Shown here piece by piece: positions 26,909-37,939 of a stretch of 64,000 nt of DNA (positions within the stretch are counted from its first letter, which is position 1; the number at the start of each line of letters is the position of its first letter). The DNA comes from Oxalobacteraceae bacterium UBA4003 (GTDB taxonomy: Bacteria > Pseudomonadota > Gammaproteobacteria > Burkholderiales > Burkholderiaceae_D), in the NCBI GenBank assembly GCA_002384815.1, contig DGBN01000029.1:62001-126000 (forward strand). The letters are read 5' to 3'. A model generated the notes under the pieces. It did no database searches and had not been told where the DNA came from. It saw nothing but the letters and a program-made list of their open reading frames with translations. The position numbers and the translations under genes were made by a program.

Positions 26909-28714
26909 ATGACTGCGCAATCCATCATGTACCTCGTCGCATTTTTAGCCGTATTACTAGTGCTGGCCTATCCCCTGGGTCGGTTCATGGCAAAGGTCGC
27001 GGATGGCACGACCATACGCGGATTTGGCTGGCTGCTGAAAATCGAGAATGTTCTCTATCGGCTTGCCGGCCTCAGTGCGCAATCTGCAATGACGTGGAAA
27101 AGCTATGCGATCGCACTACTGGTGTTCAATACCCTGGGGGCGCTCTTCATCTATGCGATACAGCGCCTGCAAGCGTGGTTGCCACTCAATCCGCAGGCAT
27201 TTGGTAACGTCAGCCCGGATTCATCGTTCAACACCGCCGTCAGTTTTACCACCAATACTAACTGGCAAGGCTATTCCGGCGAAGCGACGATGAGCTATCT
27301 GACGCAGATGCTGGCGCTGACGGGCCAGAACTTCTTTTCGGCCGCGACCGGCATTGCTGTCGCATTTGCGCTGATCCGTGGTTTCAGTTCACGTTCAGCC
27401 AAATCGATAGGCAATTTTTGGGTCGATCTGACACGTTCCACACTTTATATCCTGTTGCCGCTGGCCATCGTTGTATCCATAGCCTTGATGGGACAGGGTG
27501 TGATCCAGAATTTCTCGGCATATCAACAGGTATCACTGATCGATCCGGTAACGTATCAGCAAGCTAAAACGACTGCTGACGGACAGCCTGTACTGGATGC
27601 AGAAGGCAAGCCTGTGCTGGAAACCCTGGCCTCCAAAACGCAAACCATCGCCATGGGTCCGGTCGCATCGCAAGAAGCAATCAAGCTGCTGGGCACCAAT
27701 GGCGGCGGTTTCTTCAATGCGAACTCGGCTCATCCTTATGAAAATCCGTCCCCAATCAGTAACTTCATCGAGATGCTGGCGATTTTCCTGATTCCGGCTG
27801 GTCTGTGCTTCACGTTCGGCCGCCTGGTCGGCGATATGCGGCAAGGCTGGGCGGTACTGGGTGCAATGACGTTGATCTTTGTTGTGATGACCTCCATCGT
27901 GATGATCTCGGAACAAACCGCACATCCAGCGATACAGGCGCTAGGTGTTGATCAAACCAGCAGCGCACTGCAATCGGGCGGCAACATGGAGGGCAAGGAA
28001 ACTCGTTTCGGTATCAGCGCATCTGCCTTGTTCACTGCGGTGACGACGGCCGCATCATGTGGTGCCGTCAACAACATGCATGATTCACTGACGCCACTGG
28101 GCGGCTTCGTGCCACTGGTATTGATGCAATTCGGCGAGGTCGTTTTCGGCGGTGTCGGTAGCGGCTTGTACGGCATGTTGATCTTCGCGATTCTTGCCGT
28201 GTTTATTGCGGGCCTGATGATAGGTCGCACGCCGGAATATCTGGGCAAGAAAATCCAGTCGTATGAAATGAAGATGGCATCGATTGCGATTTTAGTGACA
28301 CCGACTCTTGTACTGGTCGGGACTGCAATTGCCGTACTGCTGGAACCGGGCAAGGCCGGGATTGCCAATCCTGGTGCGCATGGATTCTCCGAGATACTGT
28401 ATGCATTCACTTCGGCCGCCAACAACAACGGCAGCGCGTTCGCCGGCCTGTCTGCCAACACGCCGTTCTACAACTCTATGCTGGCAATTGCAATGTGGTT
28501 CGGCCGATTTGCAATGATCGTTCCGATTCTGGCAATCGCTGGTTCACTCGCAGGTAAGCAAAGACTTGAGGCTAACGTCGGCACGATGCCTACGCATGGT
28601 CCGCTGTTTATTGCCTTGCTGGTAGGTGTAGTAGTGCTGGTTGGCGTATTGAATTATGTCCCTGCGCTGGCACTCGGCCCCGTCGTCGAACACCTGCAAT
28701 TGTTCTCACATTAA
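26909..28714 (+). CDS. kdpA: potassium-transporting ATPase subunit KdpA
   Basis: A 601-residue K+-selective channel-like subunit with about ten membrane helices and four selectivity-filter repeats, for example SFTTNTNWQGYSGE, GTNGGGFFNANSAHP, TTAASCGAVNNMHDSL and TSAANNNGSAFAGL. It binds external K+ with high affinity and passes it to KdpB. Length is slightly above the 557 of E. coli, owing to an insertion near residues 205-235 (YQQAKTTADGQPVLDAEGKP). GGAGG precedes the ATG. Confidence 0.98.
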   Translation: MTAQSIMYLVAFLAVLLVLAYPLGRFMAKVADGTTIRGFGWLLKIENVLYRLAGLSAQSAMTWKSYAIALLVFNTLGALFIYAIQRLQAWLPLNPQAFGNVSPDSSFNTAVSFTTNTNWQGYSGEATMSYLTQMLALTGQNFFSAATGIAVAFALIRGFSSRSAKSIGNFWVDLTRSTLYILLPLAIVVSIALMGQGVIQNFSAYQQVSLIDPVTYQQAKTTADGQPVLDAEGKPVLETLASKTQTIAMGPVASQEAIKLLGTNGGGFFNANSAHPYENPSPISNFIEMLAIFLIPAGLCFTFGRLVGDMRQGWAVLGAMTLIFVVMTSIVMISEQTAHPAIQALGVDQTSSALQSGGNMEGKETRFGISASALFTAVTTAASCGAVNNMHDSLTPLGGFVPLVLMQFGEVVFGGVGSGLYGMLIFAILAVFIAGLMIGRTPEYLGKKIQSYEMKMASIAILVTPTLVLVGTAIAVLLEPGKAGIANPGAHGFSEILYAFTSAANNNGSAFAGLSANTPFYNSMLAIAMWFGRFAMIVPILAIAGSLAGKQRLEANVGTMPTHGPLFIALLVGVVVLVGVLNYVPALALGPVVEHLQLFSH

Positions 28715-28777
28715 TTAACTAGCGCGGGGCGGAAACGCATAACGATTCCGCCTCCAATAAATTAAAGAAAGCCTGCC

Positions 28778-30889
<2,112 letters not shown>

Positions 30890-30916
30890 ATTAGGAATTG
30901 ATATGAAGGAGTCAAT

Positions 30917-31480
30917 ATGAAAGCGACATTTCGTCCCGCACTGGTTTTATTTGCCATGCTCACCCTGATTTGCGGCGTGATCTATCCGTATGCAATTAAT
31001 GGCATCGGCAAGCTTGCATTCAGCGATCAGGCAGAAGGCAGCCTGGTATCGCGCAACGGACAGCTAGTTGGTTCGTCTCTGATCGGTCAGGCATTTTCAT
31101 CGCCGCAGTACTTCTGGGGCAGACCATCGGCAACCGATCCCATGCCAAACAATGCGACAGCATCCAGTGGTGCCAATCAGGGCCCGCTTAATCCCGCATT
31201 GACCGATAACGTGAAAGGTCGAATCGATGCACTGAAAGCTGCCGATCCTGCCAATACCTTGCCGATTCCGATTGATTTGGTAACGGCCTCTGCCAGCGGC
31301 CTAGACCCGGAAATCAGCGTCGCCGCCGCGCTTTATCAGGCTGGCCGCATTGCTCGCACACGCAATATCAGCGTCGAGCAGGTGCAGGCGCTGATCAGCA
31401 AGCACTCGTTACCGCAGTTTTTCGGATTCTTCGGTGAACCGCGCGTGAACGTGCTGCAGCTGAATCTGGCACTCGATTGA
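30917..31480 (+). CDS. kdpC: potassium-transporting ATPase subunit KdpC
   Basis: A 187-residue inner-membrane subunit with one N-terminal helix (ALVLFAMLTLICGVIYPYAI) and a periplasmic domain. Conserved blocks are GSSLIGQAFSSPQYFWGRPS, SGANQGPLNP, SASGLDPEISVAAALYQAGR and a C-terminal NVLQLNLALD. KdpC is needed for assembly and raises substrate affinity. AAGGAG lies 6 bases before the ATG. It follows kdpB after 27 bases. Confidence 0.97.
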   Translation: MKATFRPALVLFAMLTLICGVIYPYAINGIGKLAFSDQAEGSLVSRNGQLVGSSLIGQAFSSPQYFWGRPSATDPMPNNATASSGANQGPLNPALTDNVKGRIDALKAADPANTLPIPIDLVTASASGLDPEISVAAALYQAGRIARTRNISVEQVQALISKHSLPQFFGFFGEPRVNVLQLNLALD

Positions 31481-31524
31481 TTATTTTGAATAAGCAGAAT
31501 GTTTAGGAATTTCTCAAGGAATAT

Positions 31525-32262
31525 ATGAAAAAACTGGTTTTAGCAATCGCTTCGACATTCATTCTGGCCACCACATTGTTCGCACCAAGCGCATATGCGG
31601 ACGAACCTGTTGCCGATAATCTGGTCAGTTTTAATGCTGCACTGACTTCTGACTATCGCTTTCGCGGCATGTCGCAATCGCGGCTAGACCCGGCAGTTTC
31701 GGGCGGTGTGGATTACACGCATAATCCGAGCGGTTTTTATGCAGGCGCATGGGCATCGTCGATCAAGTGGGTCAAGGATGGTGGCGGCGACGGCAATCTG
31801 GAGCTGGATGTGTACGGCGGAAAACGCGGCGAAATCGTCAAGAACGTAACCTACGATTTCGGTGTGTTGACTTATGTCTATCCAGGTAACGATCTGCGGC
31901 CCAACGGCAACACGACTGAGGCATATGCCCAGCTCGGCTACGGCCCCGCTTATATCAAATATTCAAGCTCGGTCACCAACCTGTTCGGCTTTGAAGACAG
32001 CAAGAACAGCACTTACTGGAATGTCGGCACCAATATCGATCTGGCCAGCGGCTACATCCTGAATCTGCATGCCGGCCATCAGACGGTAAAGAACAATGCA
32101 TCGTTCAGCTACACCGACTGGAAGATCGGCGTGACCAGGGATTTCGGTATTGTGACGGCCAGCATCGCTGTAATCGGCACCAATAATGACAACTATCGTG
32201 GACCGGATCAGCAGAACCTCGGCAAAACCGGTGCCGTCGCCACCATCAGCAAGACGTTTTAA
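31525..32262 (+). CDS. TorF-family putative outer-membrane porin in kdp operon
   Basis: A 245-residue protein with a Sec signal peptide (cleavage after SAYA near residue 25). A beta-barrel-like domain follows, of the family annotated as TorF or gcw_chp (LTSDYRFRGMSQSRLDPAVS, GFYAGAWASSIKW, ending in the terminal aromatic F). The alternating patterns and C-terminal Phe fit outer-membrane insertion. It lies 44 bp after kdpC and before kdpD, so it may let K+ or counter-ions across the outer membrane; that role is inference. Confidence 0.8.
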   Translation: MKKLVLAIASTFILATTLFAPSAYADEPVADNLVSFNAALTSDYRFRGMSQSRLDPAVSGGVDYTHNPSGFYAGAWASSIKWVKDGGGDGNLELDVYGGKRGEIVKNVTYDFGVLTYVYPGNDLRPNGNTTEAYAQLGYGPAYIKYSSSVTNLFGFEDSKNSTYWNVGTNIDLASGYILNLHAGHQTVKNNASFSYTDWKIGVTRDFGIVTASIAVIGTNNDNYRGPDQQNLGKTGAVATISKTF

Positions 32263-32270
32263 TTAGCGCC

Positions 32271-32308
32271 GCGTTAGCTACCACCTGCAATTGGCGGTAA
32301 GCTAACGC
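32271..32308 (+). terminator. hairpin between porin gene and kdpD (possible partial terminator)
   Basis: GCGTTAGCT at 32271-32279 pairs with AGCTAACGC at 32300-32308, with further partial pairing inside. ATCGTTTTCC follows, so the U-tract is weak and offset. It could attenuate transcription from kdpABC into kdpDE. Confidence 0.5.
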
Positions 32309-32351
32309 ATCGTTTTCCTATCTCAGCACTGGATATTGTCAATTGACGCCC

Positions 32352-35105
32352 ATGCCACATTCCAAGTCCGATTCGCAACGTCCTGATCCCGACGCCCTCC
32401 TTGCGCAATTACAGGATCATGAGCGTCGTGCGCAACGGGGCAAGCTGCGCGTGTATTTCGGCGCATCGGCTGGCGTCGGCAAAACTTATGCGATGCTGGC
32501 CGCCGCCCGCAAACTGCAGGCCGAAGGTCGTAGTGTGCTGGTCGGTATCGTGGAAACACATGGTCGCGCCGAAACACTGGCGCAACTCAACGACCTGGAA
32601 GTCCTGCCGCTAATGCAGGTCACGTATCGCGGCAGGGTCACGGAAGAATTCGATATCGACGGTGCGCTCGCACGACATCCATCATTGATTCTGGTCGATG
32701 AACTGGCGCATTCCAATCGCCGCGGTTCGCGACATCCCAAACGCTGGCAGGATGTCGATGAACTATTGAACGCCGGTATCGACGTCTTCACCACCGTCAA
32801 CGTGCAGCATCTGGAAAGCCTGAACGACGTGGTCGGCGGCATCACCGGCATTCGCGTTGCAGAAACCTTGCCCGACACCGTATTCGATATGGCCGATGAA
32901 GTCGTGCTGGTCGACGTGCCCGCCAATGAATTACTGGCGCGACTGAAGGCTGGCAAGATCTACGGAGCACAACAGGCCGAGCGCGCGGCAAAAAATTTCT
33001 TCCGCAAGGGAAATCTGATTGCATTGCGTGAACTGGCGTTGCGCCGCACCGCAGATCGGATTGGCGACGACGTGCAGGCGTATCGCATCGAGAAGTCAAT
33101 CAGCGGCGTATGGAAAACCGGCGCCGATTTGCTTGCATGCATCGGACCGGATGCCGGTTCCGAACACGTGATTCGCAGTACCGCGCAACTGGCAAGTCAG
33201 TTAAATACCGAATGGCATGCGATCTACGTCGAGACACCGAAACTGCAGCGCCTGCCACCGGCAAAACGCGAACGCATCCTGAAAGTATTGAGCCTGGCGC
33301 GCGATCTGGGTGCGACGACCGCAGTACTGTCCGGCAACGACAGTGCATGGGAAATCTTCAACTACGCGCGTACGCACAACCTGTCGCGTATCGTGCTCGG
33401 CCGCGCGCAATCGGTGTGGCTCGGCCACAACCGTCACGTACAACGGATCGCAAAGTACGCGCCGGATATCGACCTGATTGAAATCGGACGACATCGTTCC
33501 GACCGGCATGCAAAACCGGTTGCCGGCGACGCCGAGTCGGTTGTGGAAGCCCAGTCGTATCCGGGAAAGGAGCGCCTTTGGCCCTACATCTGGTCCTTCG
33601 CAGCCTGCTTTCTTACTGTCTTGATTGCAACACCGATGCTGCCGTACTTCGACCTGGCCAACATCGTGATGCTGTTTTTGCTGACCGAAGTATTGATCGC
33701 CGTGAAATTCGGCCGTGGACCGGCAGTGATGGCAGCCTTCGTCAGCGTCGCCGCCTTCGATTTCTTCTTTGTCCCGCCGCGATTTACTTTCGCGGTCAGC
33801 GACATGCAGTACGTTGTCACGTTCGGCGTGATGCTGGTAGTCGGCTTGATCGTCGGCCAGTTGACTTCCGGCCTGCGCTTTCAGGCCAGGATCGCATCGC
33901 ATCGCGAAGGCCGTGCACGCGCGCTGTATGAATTTGCACGCGAATTGTCAGGCACATTGCAGACCGAACAGATTTTCGAGATTGCACGCACATCGGTGCA
34001 GCAGACCTTCCGCGCCAGGGCGACATTGCTGCTGCCAGATGCCGAAGGTCGCTTGCAGCGCACCGAAAGCGCCGACATGCAGGATCTGGACATCGGTATC
34101 GCACAATGGTCGTTCGACCATGCAATGTCCGCCGGCATGGGCACCGACACACTGCCTGCCAGCAGCTTTTTCTATCTGCCGCTGGTCGCGCCGATGCGCA
34201 CGCGCGGAGTACTGGCACTCAAACCGGACAACCGGCGCTGGCTGCTGATTCCGGAACAACGCCAACAGCTCGATACCTTCGCCACGCTGGCGGCAATCGC
34301 GCTGGAACGCGTACATTACATCGAAGTCGCGCAGGATGCGCTGATCCGGATGGAGTCCGAACGTCTGCGCAATTCGCTGCTGGCCGCACTATCGCACGAT
34401 CTGCGCACGCCGCTGACATCGCTGGTCGGTCTGTCGGAATCGCTGACAATGTCGAAGCCGCCGCTCGCCGTCGCGCAGCACGACATGGCGCACGCATTGC
34501 ATGACGAAGCGCTGCGCATGAGTAATCTGGTATCCAACCTGCTCGACATGGCACGCATCCAGAGCGGCGAAATCAAACTCGACAAGCAATGGCAGCCGTT
34601 TGAAGAAGTGGTCGGCAGCGCATTGCGCGCCTGCCAGTCGTTCATCGGCAAACATGTAGTCAGAACACAACTCGCGTCGGACCTGCCTCTGGTACGTTTC
34701 GACGCGGTATTGATCGAACGCGTACTGTGCAATCTGGTCGAGAACGCGACCAAATACACGCCGCCCGATTCGCGCATCACGATTGCCGCCGAACGCAGCG
34801 GCACGACTCTCCAAATATCGGTCTATGACAATGGTCCTGGATTGCCGACAGGTCAAAGCGAAATCATCTTTGAAAAATTCACACGTGGCGAACGTGAATC
34901 GGCCACACCTGGCGTCGGCCTTGGTCTCGCCATCTGCCGAGCAATCGTCGAAGCACACCAAGGCACGATCCGCGCCGGCGACTCACCGGATGGTGGTGCA
35001 GCCATCGTCTTTACACTTCCGCTTGGCAAGCCGCCAGCCATGCCCGGCTTGGACATGGATGACAACAATCGCGACACCCCACAGACAGAACAACACCATG
35101 AGTGA
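32352..35105 (+). CDS. kdpD: osmosensitive potassium channel sensor histidine kinase KdpD
   Basis: Sensor kinase for K+ limitation, 917 residues from the ATG; a TTG nine bases upstream is an alternative start. Domains in order: the KdpD N-terminal domain with Walker A GASAGVGKTYAML and Walker B LILVDELAHSN (about 25-235); a universal-stress-like domain (about 250-370); four membrane helices (about 405-495); GAF-like domain (about 510-650); HisKA with the phospho-acceptor in LLAALSHDLRTPLTSL; and the HATPase domain (NLVENATKYTPPD, GVGLGLAICRAIVEAHQG). It phosphorylates KdpE. It overlaps kdpE by 8 bases. Confidence 0.96.
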   Translation: MPHSKSDSQRPDPDALLAQLQDHERRAQRGKLRVYFGASAGVGKTYAMLAAARKLQAEGRSVLVGIVETHGRAETLAQLNDLEVLPLMQVTYRGRVTEEFDIDGALARHPSLILVDELAHSNRRGSRHPKRWQDVDELLNAGIDVFTTVNVQHLESLNDVVGGITGIRVAETLPDTVFDMADEVVLVDVPANELLARLKAGKIYGAQQAERAAKNFFRKGNLIALRELALRRTADRIGDDVQAYRIEKSISGVWKTGADLLACIGPDAGSEHVIRSTAQLASQLNTEWHAIYVETPKLQRLPPAKRERILKVLSLARDLGATTAVLSGNDSAWEIFNYARTHNLSRIVLGRAQSVWLGHNRHVQRIAKYAPDIDLIEIGRHRSDRHAKPVAGDAESVVEAQSYPGKERLWPYIWSFAACFLTVLIATPMLPYFDLANIVMLFLLTEVLIAVKFGRGPAVMAAFVSVAAFDFFFVPPRFTFAVSDMQYVVTFGVMLVVGLIVGQLTSGLRFQARIASHREGRARALYEFARELSGTLQTEQIFEIARTSVQQTFRARATLLLPDAEGRLQRTESADMQDLDIGIAQWSFDHAMSAGMGTDTLPASSFFYLPLVAPMRTRGVLALKPDNRRWLLIPEQRQQLDTFATLAAIALERVHYIEVAQDALIRMESERLRNSLLAALSHDLRTPLTSLVGLSESLTMSKPPLAVAQHDMAHALHDEALRMSNLVSNLLDMARIQSGEIKLDKQWQPFEEVVGSALRACQSFIGKHVVRTQLASDLPLVRFDAVLIERVLCNLVENATKYTPPDSRITIAAERSGTTLQISVYDNGPGLPTGQSEIIFEKFTRGERESATPGVGLGLAICRAIVEAHQGTIRAGDSPDGGAAIVFTLPLGKPPAMPGLDMDDNNRDTPQTEQHHE

Positions 35106-35796
35106 ATCCGTACCACTTGCATTATTGGTCGAAGACGAACCGCAAATCCGCCGCTTTGTGCGCGCCGCTTTGGAAGAGGAAGGCTGGCAGGTACACGAAT
35201 CGGAATCGTTCAAGCGCGGCCTGATCGATGCAGGCACGCGCAAGCCCACTTTAATCGTGCTCGACCTGGGATTGCCGGACGGTGACGGTGTAAATTTCAT
35301 CCACGATGTGCGCAAATGGTCATCAGTACCGATCATTGTGCTGTCCGCACGCGTCAACGAAACCGACAAGATCAGGGCACTCGATGCCGGTGCCGACGAT
35401 TACCTAACCAAACCGTTCGGCATCGGTGAACTGCTGGCACGCGTGCGTTCCGCGTTGCGCCGTCACGGCCAGCCGAACAGCGAGTTGCAGGGGTTGATTC
35501 AATTCGGGGATGTGAAGATCGACATCAAGGCGCGGCTGGTTACACGATCCAATGAAATGGTACATCTGACGCCGACCGAATTTCGCCTGCTATCGGTATT
35601 GGCCACCAACACCGGTCGCGTCGTCACCAATCCACAGTTGCTACGCGAAGTATGGGGACCATCTCACGCAGAAAACGGACATTATCTGCGCATCTACATG
35701 GGTCACCTGCGACAAAAATTGGAAGACGATCCGGCACAGCCTAAATATCTGTTGACGGAGACGGCCATAGGTTATCGGCTTTACCTACCGACCTGA
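35098..35796 (+). CDS. kdpE: two-component response regulator KdpE
   Basis: A 232-residue OmpR-type activator of kdpFABC. The receiver domain has LLVEDEPQIRRFVRAAL, the phospho-acceptor Asp in TLIVLDLGLPDGDG and the Lys in DDYLTKPFGIGELL. The C-terminal winged helix has HLTPTEFRLLSVLATN and YLRIYMGHLRQKLEDDP. The ATG at 35098 overlaps the kdpD stop, giving translational coupling; the much longer frame from 34783 lies inside kdpD and is spurious. No clear terminator is seen after it. Confidence 0.97.
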   Translation: MSESVPLALLVEDEPQIRRFVRAALEEEGWQVHESESFKRGLIDAGTRKPTLIVLDLGLPDGDGVNFIHDVRKWSSVPIIVLSARVNETDKIRALDAGADDYLTKPFGIGELLARVRSALRRHGQPNSELQGLIQFGDVKIDIKARLVTRSNEMVHLTPTEFRLLSVLATNTGRVVTNPQLLREVWGPSHAENGHYLRIYMGHLRQKLEDDPAQPKYLLTETAIGYRLYLPT

Positions 35797-35903
35797 ACTA
35801 CATATGCCTCAATCGAAAGCGGCTAGCTTCTTCGCAGTCTGAACTCAATGCTGTGGCAAGACGACTCAAATGAGCCTCAAGGAGAACACTGAACTAGCAA
35901 GTA

Positions 35904-35941
35904 ATTTCATCAATCTGTTGCATCGACCGGTTGAATCCAAG
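35904..35941 (+). repeat. direct repeat, left copy (inside a doubtful 61-codon ORF)
   Basis: A 38-base segment that matches 36822-36859 at 33 positions, including 19 consecutive identical bases (ATTTCATCAATCTGTTGCA) and a final GAATCCAAG. It lies in an ORF starting ATG at 35870 (MSLKENTELASNFINLLHRP, then VESK). The right copy sits in a 40-codon ORF starting MSLDIH that also encodes FINLLxxPxESK. The 35797-36085 stretch holds nothing else recognisable except the leader of the next gene. Confidence 0.6.
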
Positions 35942-36085
35942 GTCGGTAGTAGTCTTCATGCTCACCGCCTATTCCCATTACGAATAAACACAGTAACTAT
36001 TGCGCAAGCAAATGTTAAACGCCTTTCACCAACGAAAGTAATCGAAGGGATATAGTAAGCACTGCAAATACTTGCGGAGGTTAAA

Positions 36086-36772
36086 TTGCGTTATTTCGAT
36101 TTCAATTCGTGGCAAGGTATTCTGGCTACTTTTCTAGGACTCGCTGTATTCACCTTGCTTGGGGTGGGCATCCGTGTGCTTATGATGCAGACCATTCAGC
36201 AACGCCGCGAGCGTATGAACCGCCAGATCAATGAGCGACTGAGAACCCTGATCTCCGCATACAAGATTTTGGGAGGTTCTTTTACCGGCCAACTGACAGT
36301 GGATCCCACTCACCTTCGTGACTTACGGGTTACAGAACGAGGAGAGATCAAGGAGATGAGCGATCAAGAGGAAAATAAAAGCTCCGATCGTTCACGACGC
36401 ATACGTGATACGGTCGAAGCTGCATTAGCGGACATTATTCTTCTTGGCACCGAGGAGCATGTACGTCTGGCGAGTCAAGCTGCAATCGATATGGCCGCTG
36501 GCCGGCCCATCCACACGGCAATGCTCGTTGTCTCCCTCCGTAGCTTCATTCGCACGGCTCTTGACTTGGGCCCGATACCCGCTGATGTCGATATTCCGCT
36601 TCAAGGGCCGGCGAGGGCTCAAAACAGCGGTAGTCGTGGTAAAGGCGATGGCAATAAAGAAGAGGGTAAAAATTCCGGTCGCGGGGGCAATACGGGCGGC
36701 GCTGGAGGTGCTGGTATAGGAATGGGTGTCGGGCTTGGAATGAGGCACAAGGACAACGATCCACCTGGTTGA
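36086..36772 (+). CDS. unknown membrane-anchored protein with Gly-rich tail
   Basis: A 228-residue protein starting at TTG with a strong GGAGG 7 bases upstream. It has one N-terminal membrane helix (about residues 10-34, GILATFLGLAVFTLLGVGIR). A basic stretch follows (QQRRERMNRQINERLRTLIS), then a helical soluble domain (about 45-165) containing GGSFTGQLTVDP and AALADIILLGTEEHVRLASQ. The tail is low-complexity Gly/Lys/Asn-rich (about 175-225). I do not recognise a function. Base composition is lower in GC than the kdp genes, and the gene is bracketed by direct repeats, which suggests acquisition. Confidence 0.75.
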   Translation: MRYFDFNSWQGILATFLGLAVFTLLGVGIRVLMMQTIQQRRERMNRQINERLRTLISAYKILGGSFTGQLTVDPTHLRDLRVTERGEIKEMSDQEENKSSDRSRRIRDTVEAALADIILLGTEEHVRLASQAAIDMAAGRPIHTAMLVVSLRSFIRTALDLGPIPADVDIPLQGPARAQNSGSRGKGDGNKEEGKNSGRGGNTGGAGGAGIGMGVGLGMRHKDNDPPG

Positions 36773-36781
36773 CCCAAGGAG

Positions 36782-36801
36782 TGAATGTCCTTGGACATTC
36801 A
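36782..36801. repeat. short hairpin after the Gly-rich protein gene
   Basis: TGAATGTCC-TT-GGACATTCA, a perfect 9-bp inverted repeat 10 bases past the stop codon. No U-tract follows, so termination is uncertain. The sequence also overlaps the start of a 40-codon ORF (36785-36907). Confidence 0.5.
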
Positions 36802-36821
36802 TATCAAACATCGGCAAATCG

Positions 36822-36859
36822 ATTTCATCAATCTGTTGCAGCCACCACTAGAATCCAAG
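36822..36859 (+). repeat. direct repeat, right copy
   Basis: Partner of 35904-35941, 918 bp away and on the other side of the Gly-rich protein gene. Differences fall mainly in a 10-base central block. In the shared reading frame the changes are H/Q, R/P and V/L between conserved FINLL and ESK, so these may be remnants of duplicated coding sequence. Confidence 0.6.
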
Positions 36860-36907
36860 TCCCAACGCAGACGTTCGATATATTGGAGAACACTAAATAT
36901 TACGTAA

Positions 36908-37606
36908 TCAGACTGCCCTGGAAAACCAGGCATGAATGAGCCCACCTTGGAAAAATGGTATCGGCACCTCGAATCCGCCCGCAGTGATGATGGAAGCGAC
37001 ATCTTCGGCAGCCAAGACGGCAACATCCCTGCCATATACAGAGCGCATATGTTCGAGATTTTCCGGAGGAACATCGGCGGCTTTCATCATTCGCAGCCAT
37101 ATTTCCAACAGATGTTGATAGTTCGCAGAATTGATGTCGGAAGCCAAGTCCGAGCTGACAAGATATCCCTGCGGGCGAAGTCGCTGCGAAATCGCATGAA
37201 AAAACCCGGAGCGATCTTTTCGCTCCATTATGAATTGCGAAACAAGAAGTGATGTAGCCGCATCGAACGCTTCCAGAGTCGGAAGCGTATCCAGATATCC
37301 CTCATGAAAGTAACAGCGAGATGCAACGCCCTGTTCTTCAGCCTTGCGTCGACAAACCGCCAACATCGGTGCCGAAGGTTCCACCGCAGTGAAGTGCCAA
37401 TCAGGAAATCTCTTGGCAAGATAAAGCAACTCGGAGCCCGTACCGCACCCTATACAAAGAATTCTGGACTTGGCCGGCAAATCCGAAAACACCGCACCGA
37501 TAAGCAAGTGCAACGCATCGCGCAACGGCGACAATTTGGCCCAGTGGCTGTCATATGACGATGCTGCCTGCTGATTAAAAACTGCTTGCAAATCTTCCTT
37601 TTGCAT
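36908..37606 (-). CDS. class I SAM-dependent methyltransferase
   Basis: A 232-residue methyltransferase of the Rossmann-like class. Motif I is SRILCIGCGTGSELLYLA (about residues 47-64), with the acidic ribose-binding residue in WHFTAVEPSAPML. The later FHAISQRLRPQGYLVSSDL is the post-motif III region. Substrate is unknown. It is transcribed away from the Zrg-like operon; the shared 333-bp intergenic region contains a palindrome (37815-37829) that could control either side. Confidence 0.85.
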   Translation of the reverse strand: MQKEDLQAVFNQQAASSYDSHWAKLSPLRDALHLLIGAVFSDLPAKSRILCIGCGTGSELLYLAKRFPDWHFTAVEPSAPMLAVCRRKAEEQGVASRCYFHEGYLDTLPTLEAFDAATSLLVSQFIMERKDRSGFFHAISQRLRPQGYLVSSDLASDINSANYQHLLEIWLRMMKAADVPPENLEHMRSVYGRDVAVLAAEDVASIITAGGFEVPIPFFQGGLIHAWFSRAV

Positions 37607-37814
37607 ATTTTCCTCCGAAGGGTCTTCTAAGGCTTAAAAAGCAGTTGATTTTGTTTGTGCGCATAAACCTTGGGTCAATTTACGAGCGAATCGATATTCA
37701 GTGCAACTATCAATACAGATATGCTTGGTTCGGCTTTGTCAGGGTTTACCAATACGTACTCTCAGCAAGAAGACGAGAAGAGCAAGTATCCCGGTTGTCA
37801 AGAGTCGGATTATA

Positions 37815-37833
37815 TGCAACATTGTTGCAACAT
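37815..37833. promoter_or_regulatory. palindromic candidate operator upstream of the Zrg-like operon
   Basis: TGCAACATTGTTGCA (37815-37829) is a perfect palindrome with a central T. Together with the next four bases it also reads as TGCAACAT-TGT-TGCAACAT. Fur-family repressors such as Zur bind A/T-rich palindromes of about this size, and a zinc-uptake type operon starts about 110 bp downstream. Zur binding is inferred, not shown. The rest of 37607-37939 shows no gene. Confidence 0.45.
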
Positions 37834-37939
37834 GAGAGAATATACCGGATCTTGCCATGAACCGTTCATACGGCACTGCTACACTACGTGCCCATGCAGA
37901 CGACACACTTTTCACAAAGTACCGAAGCGAAGGACTTAC

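Noticed and set aside
35870..36055. 61-residue protein as a confident gene
   Set aside because: No good ribosome binding site and no family match. It is reported only as the context of a direct repeat.
37670..37939. N-terminal extension of the DUF2796 protein
   Set aside because: The extension would hide the signal peptide, contains random Cys-rich sequence and covers the candidate operator.
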